Positions 49,067-57,919 of a DNA stretch of 64,000 nucleotides are shown here, one piece after another (the first letter of the stretch is position 1; each line of letters begins with the position of its first letter). The stretch comes from Bacillus_P idriensis_A. GTDB lineage: Bacteria; Bacillota; Bacilli; Bacillales; Bacillaceae. A program made the position numbers and the translations under genes. Where the stretch lies: NCBI RefSeq assembly GCF_050483325.1, contig NZ_JBCMYF010000035.1, forward strand, positions 1 through 64,000, in the 5' to 3' direction. Under the pieces are notes generated by a model that worked only from the letters and a program-made list of their open reading frames with translations, was not told the DNA's origin and searched no databases.

Positions 49067-49260
49067 GCTGACTCCTCCTTTCAATCTACAGGTACTATTC
49101 GAGAAGCTTTTCCCTCCTCCCTTCAAGGGTGACAAAACTAGTTTCCATTCGCCAAAGAAAGAAGAAAATATTGGATAAAGCTTAATTTTCGACATTCGCT
49201 TATGCGACATTCTGCATGAAATCAATCTGCTGGCAAACAATACTGTTAGGAGGTGGCAAC

Positions 49261-49365
49261 ATGGCAAAAGAAACGAAAAAGAAACAGCAAAAACAACAAT
49301 CTCAGGCACCATCAAAAAACGACCTCGATAAAAAGCTCGGCGGGCCGAACCGCCCATCGACATAG
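49261..49365 (+). CDS. sspM: Small acid-soluble spore protein SspM
   Basis: A 34-residue minor SASP. The C-terminal DKKLGGPNRPST is the SspM signature, and the N terminus is a Lys/Gln stretch (MAKETKKKQQKQQSQAPSKN). Same length as B. subtilis SspM. TTAGGAGGTG precedes the ATG. Forespore expression is expected. Repeat copy R7 begins right at the stop codon, so no ordinary terminator of its own is visible. Confidence 0.88.
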   Translation: MAKETKKKQQKQQSQAPSKNDLDKKLGGPNRPST

Positions 49366-49483
49366 AAATGCGGAATCGGCCGTTTAGCTCCGACAGACAG
49401 ATAAGGATCCGACAGAAAAGGCGCTTTTTGCCTTTACTGGCGGAGCCGTTCTGGCCGAGGAGCTGGGCGATGGAGCTGGACAA
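49366..49483 (+). repeat. Dispersed structured repeat, copy R7
   Basis: AAATGCGGAATCGGCC at the left and GGAGCTGGACA at the right. The inner hairpin is the GGCGCTTTTTGCC type with a partly eroded left arm. The CTCC box and GGAG are conserved. First of four copies lying head to tail; this cluster fills the gene-free stretch 49366-49920. Confidence 0.85.
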
Positions 49484-49485
49484 TG

Positions 49486-49606
49486 AGAAATGCGGAGCCG
49501 ACTGGTCAGGCCCGACAGACAGATAAGAATTCACCTGAAAAGTCCGGGTCCCGCCTTTTTAGGGGAATTTGTTCTGGCCGAGGGACTAGGAGGCGGAGCT
49601 GGACAC
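49486..49606 (+). repeat. Dispersed structured repeat, copy R8
   Basis: Starts AGAAATGCGGAGCCGACTGG and ends GGAGCTGGACA. The inner hairpin has AATTCACCTGAAAAG with CTTTTTAGGGGAATT. The pseudoknot boxes are GCCC and GGGA, a compensated variant of CTCC/GGAG. Confidence 0.85.
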
Positions 49607-49617
49607 TGTGTATTACG

Positions 49618-49716
49618 AAATTTCGTTTAGCTCCGACAGACAGATAAGGATCCGACAGTGAAGGCGCTTTTTGCCTTTACTGGCGGAGCCGTTCTGGCCG
49701 AGGAGCTGGGCGTCGG
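49618..49716 (+). repeat. Dispersed repeat, copy R9 (3' end lost)
   Basis: CGTTTAGCTCCGACAGACAG start (left flank lost), GGCGCTTTTTGCC-type inner hairpin, then GAGGAGCTGGGCGTCGG, where the 42-bp tandem array begins. Confidence 0.8.
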
Positions 49717-49845
49717 AATTCATGGGGTTTCCAAATTAATTGGAGGAGTTCTGCAATTAATTCATGGGGTTTCCAAATTAATTGGAGGGGTTCTGCAATT
49801 AATTCATGGGGTTTCCATATTAATTGGAGGGGTTCCAGATAAATT
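49717..49845. repeat. 42-bp tandem repeat array, three units
   Basis: Units start at 49717, 49759 and 49801 and read AATTCATGGGGTTTCC, AAATTAATTGGAGG, GGTTCTGCAATT. The first two differ at one position; the third diverges at its end. The unit is a multiple of 3, so open frames on both strands cross it by chance. Confidence 0.9.
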
Positions 49846-49849
49846 GGAT

Positions 49850-49892
49850 AATTTTGTTCTGGCCGAGGGCTAGGAGGCGGAGCTGGGACCAC
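49850..49892 (+). repeat. Dispersed repeat 3' fragment R10
   Basis: GATAATTTTGTTCTGGCCGA then GGGCTAGGAGGCGGAGCTGG: the right half of an R4/R8-type copy, separated from R9 by the 42-bp array. Confidence 0.75.
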
Positions 49893-49920
49893 TTGCTTCA
49901 AAAAAGAAGGCAAGGATCAA

Positions 49921-50928
49921 TTAGTCCTTGCTTCTTTTCCCTTTATTGATTACGTATTCATTCAGCAAAGAAAATGCATGCATCTGATTTTGCTTATTTA
50001 TAAGCCACTCTGTCATTTCGAGTTCTTTTGGTCTTGGCAGCGGGCTGTACCATTTTTTCATCGGCTGGCCGTGAAACCAATTTCTTTCTTTTACGTCTAA
50101 TTGGTGGGAGATCACCGGATAGGATGTTCTTAAGTAAGGTGTGTCTCTTTTTCTTCCGCCGCTCAAATACTTTTCATAATCAAATCTTGACCCTGTATGG
50201 GTTGTCCGTTCTGAAAAGTCCATAAAATAAGGAAAAAAATCGGGATGAAAAAGCAGCCAGGCTAAAGACCTTCCAAGCTTGATGCGGCTTTTCAGCTTTT
50301 TAAAATCGTGAACGGAAAAACCGAATAATCTGCCTTCTATAGTAGGGAAAACGACTGTGCTAAAATGAAAGAGGTCCTGAAAGAAAAACATCGGTGTATG
50401 AAAAACCTTTCTCTTAAAAACAGCCTTTTCGATAATCGGTTTCTGAATTAAATGCTGTTCGTTAATAATCAGCGACGTCATTAAATGTTCAATGTTTTTT
50501 TCTTCCCAAAAATCATGCCATACTTTTTTCATAAAAGGCGAAACATGGAATTCATCCAGCAAGTGAAAAAGAGGCCGGCCTGTCTTTTTTGAGATCTCAT
50601 ACAGCATGAGCTGTGGAAACGCATCGGAGAAAATGAGCCAGTTTGCATCTTCATAAGTCAGAAACAATGCCTTTATCATTTTATTATTTATCATTTTTTG
50701 AAACCAAGTGCCCTTCAAATCCGTCATACAGTAACCGGCATTCCGAGATACCATGCCGGCAAGAAATGCCCATCTTATTTCGGGATTTCTTTTAAAATAT
50801 AGATTGTAGCTTTCAGTTCTCGATATGTTGTCGTAATTTTTTTTTAATGTCGTATTCTTTATAAGTGCTATAATATTATTTTCTTCCACTGTTCTTTGAT
50901 TCGGCTGGAAATCTTGATTGATGTGCAT
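49921..50928 (-). CDS. yppC: DUF2515 family protein YppC
   Basis: A 335-residue soluble protein of unknown function, the YppC family. It contains NIIALIKNTTLKKNYDNISR near the N terminus, RWAFLAGMVSRNAGYCMTDL and SLAWLLFHPDFFPYFMDF. Divergent from recU, as in B. subtilis. TGAGGTG precedes the ATG. Confidence 0.9.
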   Translation of the reverse strand: MHINQDFQPNQRTVEENNIIALIKNTTLKKNYDNISRTESYNLYFKRNPEIRWAFLAGMVSRNAGYCMTDLKGTWFQKMINNKMIKALFLTYEDANWLIFSDAFPQLMLYEISKKTGRPLFHLLDEFHVSPFMKKVWHDFWEEKNIEHLMTSLIINEQHLIQKPIIEKAVFKRKVFHTPMFFFQDLFHFSTVVFPTIEGRLFGFSVHDFKKLKSRIKLGRSLAWLLFHPDFFPYFMDFSERTTHTGSRFDYEKYLSGGRKRDTPYLRTSYPVISHQLDVKERNWFHGQPMKKWYSPLPRPKELEMTEWLINKQNQMHAFSLLNEYVINKGKRSKD

Positions 50929-51069
50929 AGTTCACCTCACTTCTTATAGACTCTCCTGATTGAAGCCGAAGTACACATTACCAGCGTTAACAAAATCGAA
51001 ACTTTTTCACCATGTCTTTTTCATTTTTTTTGATATGATAAGTAATAGTTTTACCTGAGGAGGGAAGAA

Positions 51070-51666
51070 ATGATTTTTCGTTATCCTAACGGAAAAACGT
51101 ATAACCCGAGTACATCTCCCCCTAAACAGCGGGAGCCGAAAGAAACTTACAGCAACAGAGGGATGACGCTTGAGGAAGATTTGAACGAAACGAATCAGTA
51201 TTATTTAGACAGATGCATCGCTGTCATTCATAAAAAACCGACCCCTGTTCAAATTGTAAATGTGGATTACCCTAAACGGAGTGCTGCCGTTATCCGGGAA
51301 GCTTATTTCAAACAGTCATCTACAACAGACTATAATGGTGTTTATAAAGGTAAGTATATTGACTTTGAAGCAAAAGAAACGCAAAGCACAACATCCTTCC
51401 CGCTTCAAAACTTCCATGAACATCAAGTGAGGCATATGAAAATGGTTCTTGACCAGGGCGGAATCTCTTTCGTCATTCTTTCTGCCTTCCAAACATTTTA
51501 CCTAATGGAAGCGGCCATTCTTCTTGAATTTTGGGAGAGAAAAGAAAACGGCGGAAGAAAGTCGATCACAAAAAAAGAAATAGAAGTAACATCCCACCCC
51601 ATTCCGCTTGGCTATCAGCCCAGAATTGATTATATTAAGGTATTGGAAAAACTCTATTTTCTATAA
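51070..51666 (+). CDS. recU: Holliday junction resolvase RecU
   Basis: A 198-residue structure-specific endonuclease for recombination intermediates and chromosome segregation. Catalytic-site features of the PD-(D/E)xK-like fold are TTDYNGVYKGKYIDFEAKET and FPLQNFHEHQVRHM. GAGGAGGG precedes the ATG. Forms the conserved recU-ponA operon with the gene 46 bases downstream. Confidence 0.95.
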   Translation: MIFRYPNGKTYNPSTSPPKQREPKETYSNRGMTLEEDLNETNQYYLDRCIAVIHKKPTPVQIVNVDYPKRSAAVIREAYFKQSSTTDYNGVYKGKYIDFEAKETQSTTSFPLQNFHEHQVRHMKMVLDQGGISFVILSAFQTFYLMEAAILLEFWERKENGGRKSITKKEIEVTSHPIPLGYQPRIDYIKVLEKLYFL

Positions 51667-51712
51667 TCCTTAAGTGAAGCGGATTTTGTAAAATGAAAGG
51701 TTGGAAAAAGCA

Positions 51713-54391
51713 ATGTCAGATCAATATAAAAGCCGTGAAGAACGCAGAAAAGCGTTAGCGCAAACAAGTAAAAGCAAAAACAAAAAACCAAATAAACCAG
51801 AGCGAGGCTCTCTTTTTAAGCGCATCCTGTTCATCTTAGTTTCCGTCGGTCTGATTGGCCTGATTGCAGGCGGAGTTACTTTTGCAGTAATTGCTGCAGG
51901 CGCCCCGAAGCTTGATGAGAAAAAATTAAAGGATTCCTACTCTTCTACTATCTATGACAAAGAAGGCAATGAAATATCGGAAGTTGGAGCCCAAAAACGA
52001 ACCTATATATCTTATAATGATATTCCCAAAAGATTAGAAGAAGCCGTCCTTGCAACTGAGGATGCCCGTTTTTACGAGCACAGCGGCGTAGATGTCATCC
52101 GTCTCGGCGGAGCTGTAATAGCGAACTTCACACAGGGTTTCGGCTCACAGGGCGGCAGTACGATCACACAGCAGGTAATTAAAAATTCCTTTTTCACACA
52201 TGAAAAAACAATCACTAGAAAAATACAGGAACTTTGGCTCGCTTTTCAATTAGAGCAGAAATATTCAAAGCATGAAATCCTGGAAATGTACTTAAACAAA
52301 ATCTATTACCATCCTCAATACTATGGTGTCGGGAAAGCGGCAGAAGGATTTTACGGAAAAGAGCTAAAGGACCTTGAACTGCATGAAGCTGCAATGCTCG
52401 CTGGGATTCCGCAGAGCCCTACAAATTTTGATCCGAGAAAAAATCCGGAGTCAGCTGAAAAAAGAAGAAATATCGTTCTTAACTTAATGGTCAAACAAGG
52501 TTTCATTACTGAACAAGAAGCAGAAGAAGCTAAGAAAGTGCCTGTACAGTCAACGGTCGTCCCAGAAAGAGAAAAATCGAATCCTTACAGTGCATATATA
52601 GAGCAAGTTATTGAAGAAGTAAAAGATAAAACAGACATTGATGCAAGTTCAGCAGGCGCAAAAATATATACAACAATAGATACAGATGCCCAAAATTATG
52701 TTGAAGAATTACTGAATGGAAGTGAGATCGGCTATCCTGATGACAACTTCCAGGCCGGGCTAACCCTTATTGATACAGAAACAGGCGAAATCCGTGCAAT
52801 CGGCGGAGGCCGCAATCAGAATGTCGGGGACTTCAACTATGCAATTGATACGAGAAGACAGCCAGGTTCAACGATTAAGCCGGTTCTGGATTATGGTCCG
52901 GCAATCGAATACTTAAAATGGTCAACGTATGAACAAATTAAAGACGAACCTTATACTTACTCAAATGGCGTCAAAATCAATAACTTTGACAGAGGATATA
53001 AAGGACAAATGTCTATTCGTGATGCTCTCGCACAATCACGCAATATTCCTGCACTAAAAGCTATGCAGGAGGTCGGTGTTGATAAAGCACGGGACTTTGC
53101 AGCAGGTCTTGGCATTCCGCTCGAAGAAGAAATACCGGAAGCCTATTCTATTGGCGGTTTTGATACCGGCGTCTCCCCTCTTCATATGGCAGGAGCATTT
53201 GCTGCATTCGGAAATAACGGGATCTATACAGAGCCTCACGCTGTAACGAAAGTGGTTCTGAGCGATGGCACAGAAATCGACCTATCTCCTGAGCCTGAAG
53301 CTGCCATGAGTGATTATACAGCTTACATGACAACTGATATGATGATCTCAGTTGTTGAAGAAGGCACAGGTACAGCTGCCCGGGTCCCTGGTGTTACAGT
53401 AGCAGGAAAAACTGGAACAACGAACTTCTCTGAAGAAGACAAAGCAAGATACAACGTTCCTGCCGGCGGTGCCAAAGACAGCTGGTTTGTAGGCTACACA
53501 CCTGAATACTCAGCAGCTGTATGGACTGGATATATGAAAAACGATGAAAAAATGCACTTAACAAAAACAGATCAGCAGCTTGCAAAAAAAATCTTTAAAG
53601 AAGTAATTTCAGAAGTTTCAAGCGGTGATGGCAAAGACTTTAAAAAACCGAATTCCGTTATAAGTGTAACGGTTGAAAATGGTTCAAATCCTCCGAAGCT
53701 TGCAAGCAAATTTACTCCTGACAGCAAAAAAATCAGCGAGTATTTTGTAAAAGGAACAGAGCCTACTAAAGTTTCTGAGCAATACAAACGTCTTGCGAAG
53801 CCATCCGGTTTTAAAGTGGATTATGATCAAGCAAGCAATCAGATTACACTCAGCTGGGACTATAAAGATGACTTAAAAGACGCTGTATCCTTTGAGATCA
53901 GCCAATCTGTCGATGAAGGTCCAGCACAAGTGATCAATACTACTAAAGATACAAGTATGGTGATTCCAAATGCCGCTGCCGGTTCGACGTATAAATTCTA
54001 CGTAACCGCAGTAAGCGACGATGACGGCTCAAACCGCAGTGATTCTGCAGCAGCGGTTTTAAAAGTTCCCGAAGCCGTTATTGAAGAGCCTGTTGAACCA
54101 GAAGAACCGCCTGCTGAAGAACCAGGTGAAGGTGAATTGCCTCCTCTCGAGGAGCTTCCTGGTGAAGGACTTCCTGGTGAAGGTGAACAGCCTCCTGGTG
54201 AAGAAGAACCTGGCGATGGTGATGATGAGGGAGACGAAGGCGGCGAAGGGGAGCCTGGTGAAGGTGAAACCCCTGAAGAACCAAGCACCCCGATTGTTCC
54301 AGTTCCTCCAACAAATCCTTCTGGCAACGGGAATGGAAATAATGGGAATGGAAACGGAAATGGCGGAAATGACAATGGTGAAGGTGATTGA
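51713..54391 (+). CDS. ponA: Penicillin-binding protein 1A/1B (PonA)
   Basis: An 892-residue class A PBP. A basic cytoplasmic N terminus (MSDQYKSREERRKALAQTSK) precedes the membrane anchor at about 35-60. The GT51 glycosyltransferase domain includes ATEDARFYEHSGVD and GSQGGSTITQQVIKN. The transpeptidase domain has the SxxK motif in RQPGSTIKPVLDY, SRN in LAQSRNIPALKA and KTGT in VAGKTGTTNFSE. An FN3-like domain and a long Glu/Gly/Pro tail ending in Asn-Gly repeats follow. I take the ATG at 51713 (AAAGG upstream, product starts like known PBP1). GpsB partner lies in the window. Confidence 0.95.
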   Translation: MSDQYKSREERRKALAQTSKSKNKKPNKPERGSLFKRILFILVSVGLIGLIAGGVTFAVIAAGAPKLDEKKLKDSYSSTIYDKEGNEISEVGAQKRTYISYNDIPKRLEEAVLATEDARFYEHSGVDVIRLGGAVIANFTQGFGSQGGSTITQQVIKNSFFTHEKTITRKIQELWLAFQLEQKYSKHEILEMYLNKIYYHPQYYGVGKAAEGFYGKELKDLELHEAAMLAGIPQSPTNFDPRKNPESAEKRRNIVLNLMVKQGFITEQEAEEAKKVPVQSTVVPEREKSNPYSAYIEQVIEEVKDKTDIDASSAGAKIYTTIDTDAQNYVEELLNGSEIGYPDDNFQAGLTLIDTETGEIRAIGGGRNQNVGDFNYAIDTRRQPGSTIKPVLDYGPAIEYLKWSTYEQIKDEPYTYSNGVKINNFDRGYKGQMSIRDALAQSRNIPALKAMQEVGVDKARDFAAGLGIPLEEEIPEAYSIGGFDTGVSPLHMAGAFAAFGNNGIYTEPHAVTKVVLSDGTEIDLSPEPEAAMSDYTAYMTTDMMISVVEEGTGTAARVPGVTVAGKTGTTNFSEEDKARYNVPAGGAKDSWFVGYTPEYSAAVWTGYMKNDEKMHLTKTDQQLAKKIFKEVISEVSSGDGKDFKKPNSVISVTVENGSNPPKLASKFTPDSKKISEYFVKGTEPTKVSEQYKRLAKPSGFKVDYDQASNQITLSWDYKDDLKDAVSFEISQSVDEGPAQVINTTKDTSMVIPNAAAGSTYKFYVTAVSDDDGSNRSDSAAAVLKVPEAVIEEPVEPEEPPAEEPGEGELPPLEELPGEGLPGEGEQPPGEEEPGDGDDEGDEGGEGEPGEGETPEEPSTPIVPVPPTNPSGNGNGNNGNGNGNGGNDNGEGD

Positions 54392-54401
54392 GATTAACGA
54401 T

Positions 54402-54436
54402 AGAAACCCCTCTGCTTCGGCAGAGGGGTTTTTTAT
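54402..54436 (+). terminator. Terminator of recU-ponA
   Basis: AAACCCCTCTGC and GCAGAGGGGTTT pair around TTCG, followed by T. Confidence 0.9.
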
Positions 54437-54473
54437 GATTCTGAAAAATGAGAATGTCATCATTTCATTCATA

Positions 54474-54512
54474 TAAAAACGCAAGGACCCAAAATGGACC
54501 CTTGCGTTTTAT
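54474..54512. terminator. Terminator of the dnaD-nth-ypoC operon
   Basis: AAAACGCAAGG and CCTTGCGTTTT pair around ACCCAAAATGGA. Works on the minus strand after ypoC and could also act on the plus strand. Confidence 0.8.
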
Positions 54513-55039
54513 TTAGTTCGGATGCTCATAGCCCTTTTTTTATGATATTGTTTAGCTGTTTCTTCAATAAGCTGATCGAGCTGAATAAAAGAATGGAATT
54601 GTTCCGGTTTTAAAAGCACATACATCAGTCTTTCAGACAAATTGACCGGTTTTGCAGCAAACGATGTTAAATCATAACCCTCTATATGAAGATGATGGAC
54701 TGGAATATCATTGCTCCAATGAATCATACAGATCAAAATGGAGATTCCTTTAATCATTTGTCCTTTATCAGCTTTCCTTCTATTCGATGAGATCCCGCTT
54801 TTGATTGTCTCTTTTATTGACAGCCATTCATCTTCCAGGATTCGGATGCTTAATTCTGGATTTTTCCAAGGATAAAAATCAATAGGCATATTCGCCTTAT
54901 AGAAAATATCAAAATATAGGGGATTTGCTTTGATTATTTCTTCCGCTGTTCCCGCAGAATTCAGCAGGATTGTTAAGTCATCCTTGCTAAAAAACGGCTC
55001 AGCCTTAAAGGCATCTGGCAGATTAATCAATCGCTGCAT
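54509..55039 (-). CDS. ypoC: YpoC family protein
   Basis: A 176-residue soluble, mainly helical protein of unknown function. ISILICMIHWSNDIPVHHLH and the Lys-rich C terminus match the YpoC family. It overlaps the 3' end of nth by 17 bases, so the two are translationally linked, as in B. subtilis dnaD-nth-ypoC. Confidence 0.87.
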   Translation of the reverse strand: MQRLINLPDAFKAEPFFSKDDLTILLNSAGTAEEIIKANPLYFDIFYKANMPIDFYPWKNPELSIRILEDEWLSIKETIKSGISSNRRKADKGQMIKGISILICMIHWSNDIPVHHLHIEGYDLTSFAAKPVNLSERLMYVLLKPEQFHSFIQLDQLIEETAKQYHKKRAMSIRTK

Positions 55040-55694
55040 TTCGCACCGTTCCTTTTTTCATTCTTTTTTGTCCTTCACGGCACATGTGAAGGAGCGGGCA
55101 TTCCGTGCATTTAGGTGCCTGCGCTTTACAGTGGTATCTTCCAAAAAAGATGAGGCGGTGGTGAGTAAGCGACCATTCTTCAGCCGGCACTTTCCGCATA
55201 AGTGTTTTTTCCACTTCCATTACGGAGTCTTTCCATTTACATATAGCAAGTCTCTTGCTGACTCTCTCAACGTGTGTATCAACTGCAATAGCAGGAACGC
55301 CAAAAGCAACAGACACCACGACATTGGCTGTTTTGCGGCCAACACCAGGAAGCTTTGTCAGTTCGTCTCTGTCCTTTGGCACAACTCCCCCATATTCTTC
55401 TATAAGAAGGACGCACAGTTTTTGAATGTTTTTCGCCTTATTGCGATATAAGCCAATCGATCTGATGTCATTTTGCAGTTCTTCAATCGGCACAGCCAGA
55501 TAATCCTCAGGCGTTTTATATTTTTCAAAAAGCTGTTTCGTCACTTTATTGACCAGGACATCTGTACACTGTGCAGACAGGGCAACTGCGATGACAAGTT
55601 CAAAAGGGTTGCTGTGATTCAGCTCACAATGTGCATCAGGAAACAGCTCACCGATTGTATCAAGTACTTCTCTGATTTGTTTCATATTCAGCAT
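55023..55694 (-). CDS. nth: Endonuclease III
   Basis: DNA glycosylase/AP lyase removing oxidised pyrimidines. The 223-residue protein has the helix-hairpin-helix LTKLPGVGRKTANVVVSVAF with catalytic Lys in GRKT, catalytic Asp in AIAVDTHVERVS, and the iron-sulfur ligand spacing Cys-x6-Cys-x2-Cys-x5-Cys in HCKAQAPKCTECPLLHMC. AGGTG precedes the ATG. Confidence 0.95.
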   Translation of the reverse strand: MLNMKQIREVLDTIGELFPDAHCELNHSNPFELVIAVALSAQCTDVLVNKVTKQLFEKYKTPEDYLAVPIEELQNDIRSIGLYRNKAKNIQKLCVLLIEEYGGVVPKDRDELTKLPGVGRKTANVVVSVAFGVPAIAVDTHVERVSKRLAICKWKDSVMEVEKTLMRKVPAEEWSLTHHRLIFFGRYHCKAQAPKCTECPLLHMCREGQKRMKKGTVRNAAID

Positions 55695-55739
55695 GCGATC
55701 ACCTGTTTAATTATTGTTTGTAAACATCTTTTTATAAGT

Positions 55740-56444
55740 TTAACTTTCCAGCCAATTATAAAACGGCACTTTTCGTTTATATTCTTCATCTGATTGATTT
55801 TGCTTTTGGGGCTCTGATTGCTGCTGCCGGAATCGCTTGCCGTAATTGTGCGCCTGATCGATTGTCCGGATTCCATTTTTCTTCCACTCAAATAAGATTC
55901 TGTCAATATATCTGAAGTTTAGTTTACCTGATATGACGGCTTCTTTCAAAGCTGCTTTTATGATCATTGGATCATGATAATCCTGATCCATCCAAATAGA
56001 AAGTGTTTCAACTTCAAACGGTGAAAGAGGCCTTCCGAATTCACTTTCAAATACCGGGTATAAATTCACGTTTTCCTGCTGCTGTTTTTCTTCTGCTTTT
56101 TTGTCATCTTTCATCAGCATAAAATCATATATTTTGCTCCAAAGAGGTTTCAGAGAGTACCGTTCGTATTTGATGGAAGCTTGCTCATATTCCTCAATGT
56201 CTATAAATCCTCTTTGCAGCAAGCTTCTGAGAAGGGATGTACATGAAGATACAGAAACGGACATATGGCTTGATAATTCACTGGGAGTTGGAAACTGATT
56301 TCCGTTTTGAAGATGGAGATTGACTTGAAGAAGCAAAACAAGCTCCTCTTCTTTTACTCCGATTTGATGATAATGCATAATTAATGCTGCAGGCACAGAC
56401 AGCGTACCCTGCTCTTGCATGTTAACAAATTGCTCTTTATTCAT
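55740..56444 (-). CDS. dnaD: Replication initiation protein DnaD
   Basis: A 234-residue primosome protein that remodels oriC DNA with DnaA and DnaB. The N-terminal winged-helix domain (FPTPSELSSHMSVSVSSCTS, LLQRGFIDIEEYEQ) is followed by the C-terminal DnaD domain (FGRPLSPFEVETLSIWMDQD, YIDRILFEWKKNGIRT). Single-copy gene upstream of nth, with GGTGAGG before the ATG. Confidence 0.94.
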   Translation of the reverse strand: MNKEQFVNMQEQGTLSVPAALIMHYHQIGVKEEELVLLLQVNLHLQNGNQFPTPSELSSHMSVSVSSCTSLLRSLLQRGFIDIEEYEQASIKYERYSLKPLWSKIYDFMLMKDDKKAEEKQQQENVNLYPVFESEFGRPLSPFEVETLSIWMDQDYHDPMIIKAALKEAVISGKLNFRYIDRILFEWKKNGIRTIDQAHNYGKRFRQQQSEPQKQNQSDEEYKRKVPFYNWLES

Positions 56445-56501
56445 AACGAGTCACCTCACCTAAAATAGTATAACATGTCTAAGCAGAAAAACGGTGATGG
56501 A

Positions 56502-56535
56502 CTTTCATGGAAAAGCGGAACCGCCTGTCCGGCTC
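56502..56535 (+). repeat. Dispersed repeat 5' fragment R11
   Basis: GGAAAAGCGGAACCGCCTGT then CCGGCTCCC, resembling the left end of R4 and R5. Shortly afterwards comes ACTAGGAAATT, the same 11 bases that follow fragment R5. Confidence 0.55.
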
Positions 56536-56587
56536 CCTTATTTATAAAAACTAGGAAATTTAAACCTGCTGCTGCGAGCATGAAAAC

Positions 56588-56627
56588 AAAATGTGAGCCT
56601 CCTATCAAGGAGACTCACATTTATTAT
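56588..56627 (-). terminator. Terminator of asnS
   Basis: On the minus strand AAATGTGAGTCTCC and GGAGGCTCACATTT pair around TTGATA, followed by TG and a T-poor tail. Confidence 0.7.
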
Positions 56628-57919
56628 TATGGATATAATCTGTTAAGCAAACGCGGGAACGGAATGGATTCGCGTACGTGTTCTACGCCGCTGATCCAGG
56701 CAACTGTGCGCTCAAGGCCAAGGCCGAATCCTGAATGCGGAACAGAACCGAATTCACGGAGCTGCAGGTACCACTGGTATGCTTCCGGAGATAGATCGTG
56801 CTCTTCAATGCGCTGCTTAAGAAGTTCGTGATCGTGAATGCGCTGTGATCCGCCGATAATTTCCCCGTAGCCTTCTGGTGCGATTAAGTCTGCACAGAGG
56901 ACGACGTCATCACGGTCAGGAGCTGGCTGCATGTAGAAAGGCTTAATGCCTGTCGGGTAATGCGTAATGAATACCGGTTTATCAAAGCTTTCTGCGATAG
57001 CTGTTTCATGCGGAGCACCAAAATCATCGCCCCATTTAATGTCATCAAATCCTTTTTCATTCAAGAATTTAATGGCGTCGTCATAGGAGATTCTTGGGAA
57101 AGGCGCCTTGATTTGTTCAAGTTTCGCTGTATCACGTCCAAGTGTTGTCAGTTCAAGCTTGCAGTTTTCAAGAACGCTTTGGACGATATAAGAAACATAA
57201 TTCTCCTGTACAACCAGGTTGTCTTCGAATTCATAAAAAGCCATCTCAGGCTCGATCATCCAAAATTCAATCAAGTGGCGTCTTGTTTTTGATTTTTCAG
57301 CACGGAACGTCGGTCCGAATGAGAAAACCTTTCCAAGTGCCATTGCTGCAGCTTCCATATAAAGCTGACCGCTTTGAGAAAGATAAGCATCTTCATCGAA
57401 ATATTTCGTAGCAAAAAGCTCTGAAGTCCCTTCAGGAGCGCTGCCTGTTAAGATTGGCGGATCAACTTTTGAGAAACCTTCTTTGTTGAAGAACTCATAT
57501 GTTGCACGGATGATTTCATTTCTGATTTTCATCACGGCATGCTGACGCTTCGAACGCAGCCATAAATGACGGTGATCCATTAAAAATTCTGTGCCGTGTT
57601 CTTTTGGCGTAATTGGATAGTTTACAGATTCATGAATAACTTCAATTCCTGTCACCCCAAGCTCATATCCAAACGGAGAACGCTCGTCCACTCTGACTAT
57701 ACCTGTTACATAGATGGAAGATTCCTGGGTGATTGATTTTGCAGTTTGGAATACTTCTTCAGCTACTTCCGCTTTTACGACTACGCCCTGGATGAAGCCA
57801 GTGCCGTCCCGCAATTGCAAAAAGGCAATTTTGCCGCTGGAACGTTTATTTGCGATCCAAGCGCCGATTGTTACTTCTTTATCTACAAATTTGCTTACTT
57901 CTTTAATGGTTGTTTTCAC
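56627..57919 (-). CDS. asnS: Asparaginyl-tRNA synthetase
   Basis: Class IIb aminoacyl-tRNA synthetase of 430 residues. The N-terminal OB-fold (EVTIGAWIANKRSSGKIAFL) binds the anticodon. Class II motif 2 is FGPTFRAEKSKTRRHLIEFW and motif 3 is GFGLGLERTVAWISG. GTG start with GGAGGGAAC upstream. No T-box motif is visible in the 220 bases before it. In B. subtilis it belongs to the aspB-asnS-dnaD cluster. Confidence 0.96.
   Translation of the reverse strand: MKTTIKEVSKFVDKEVTIGAWIANKRSSGKIAFLQLRDGTGFIQGVVVKAEVAEEVFQTAKSITQESSIYVTGIVRVDERSPFGYELGVTGIEVIHESVNYPITPKEHGTEFLMDHRHLWLRSKRQHAVMKIRNEIIRATYEFFNKEGFSKVDPPILTGSAPEGTSELFATKYFDEDAYLSQSGQLYMEAAAMALGKVFSFGPTFRAEKSKTRRHLIEFWMIEPEMAFYEFEDNLVVQENYVSYIVQSVLENCKLELTTLGRDTAKLEQIKAPFPRISYDDAIKFLNEKGFDDIKWGDDFGAPHETAIAESFDKPVFITHYPTGIKPFYMQPAPDRDDVVLCADLIAPEGYGEIIGGSQRIHDHELLKQRIEEHDLSPEAYQWYLQLREFGSVPHSGFGLGLERTVAWISGVEHVRESIPFPRLLNRLYP

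Noticed and set aside
49067..49534. N-terminal 156 codons of the long frame ending in yppD
   Set aside because: They cover sspM antisense and repeat copies R7-R8. A GTG with a strong ribosome binding site at 49066 is the real start.
49658..49913. Two overlapping frames with 14-residue repeats
   Set aside because: They arise because the 42-bp unit is divisible by three. No start signals.
53998..54484. Frames antisense to the 3' end of ponA
   Set aside because: They result from the biased Glu/Gly/Pro codons of the PonA tail.
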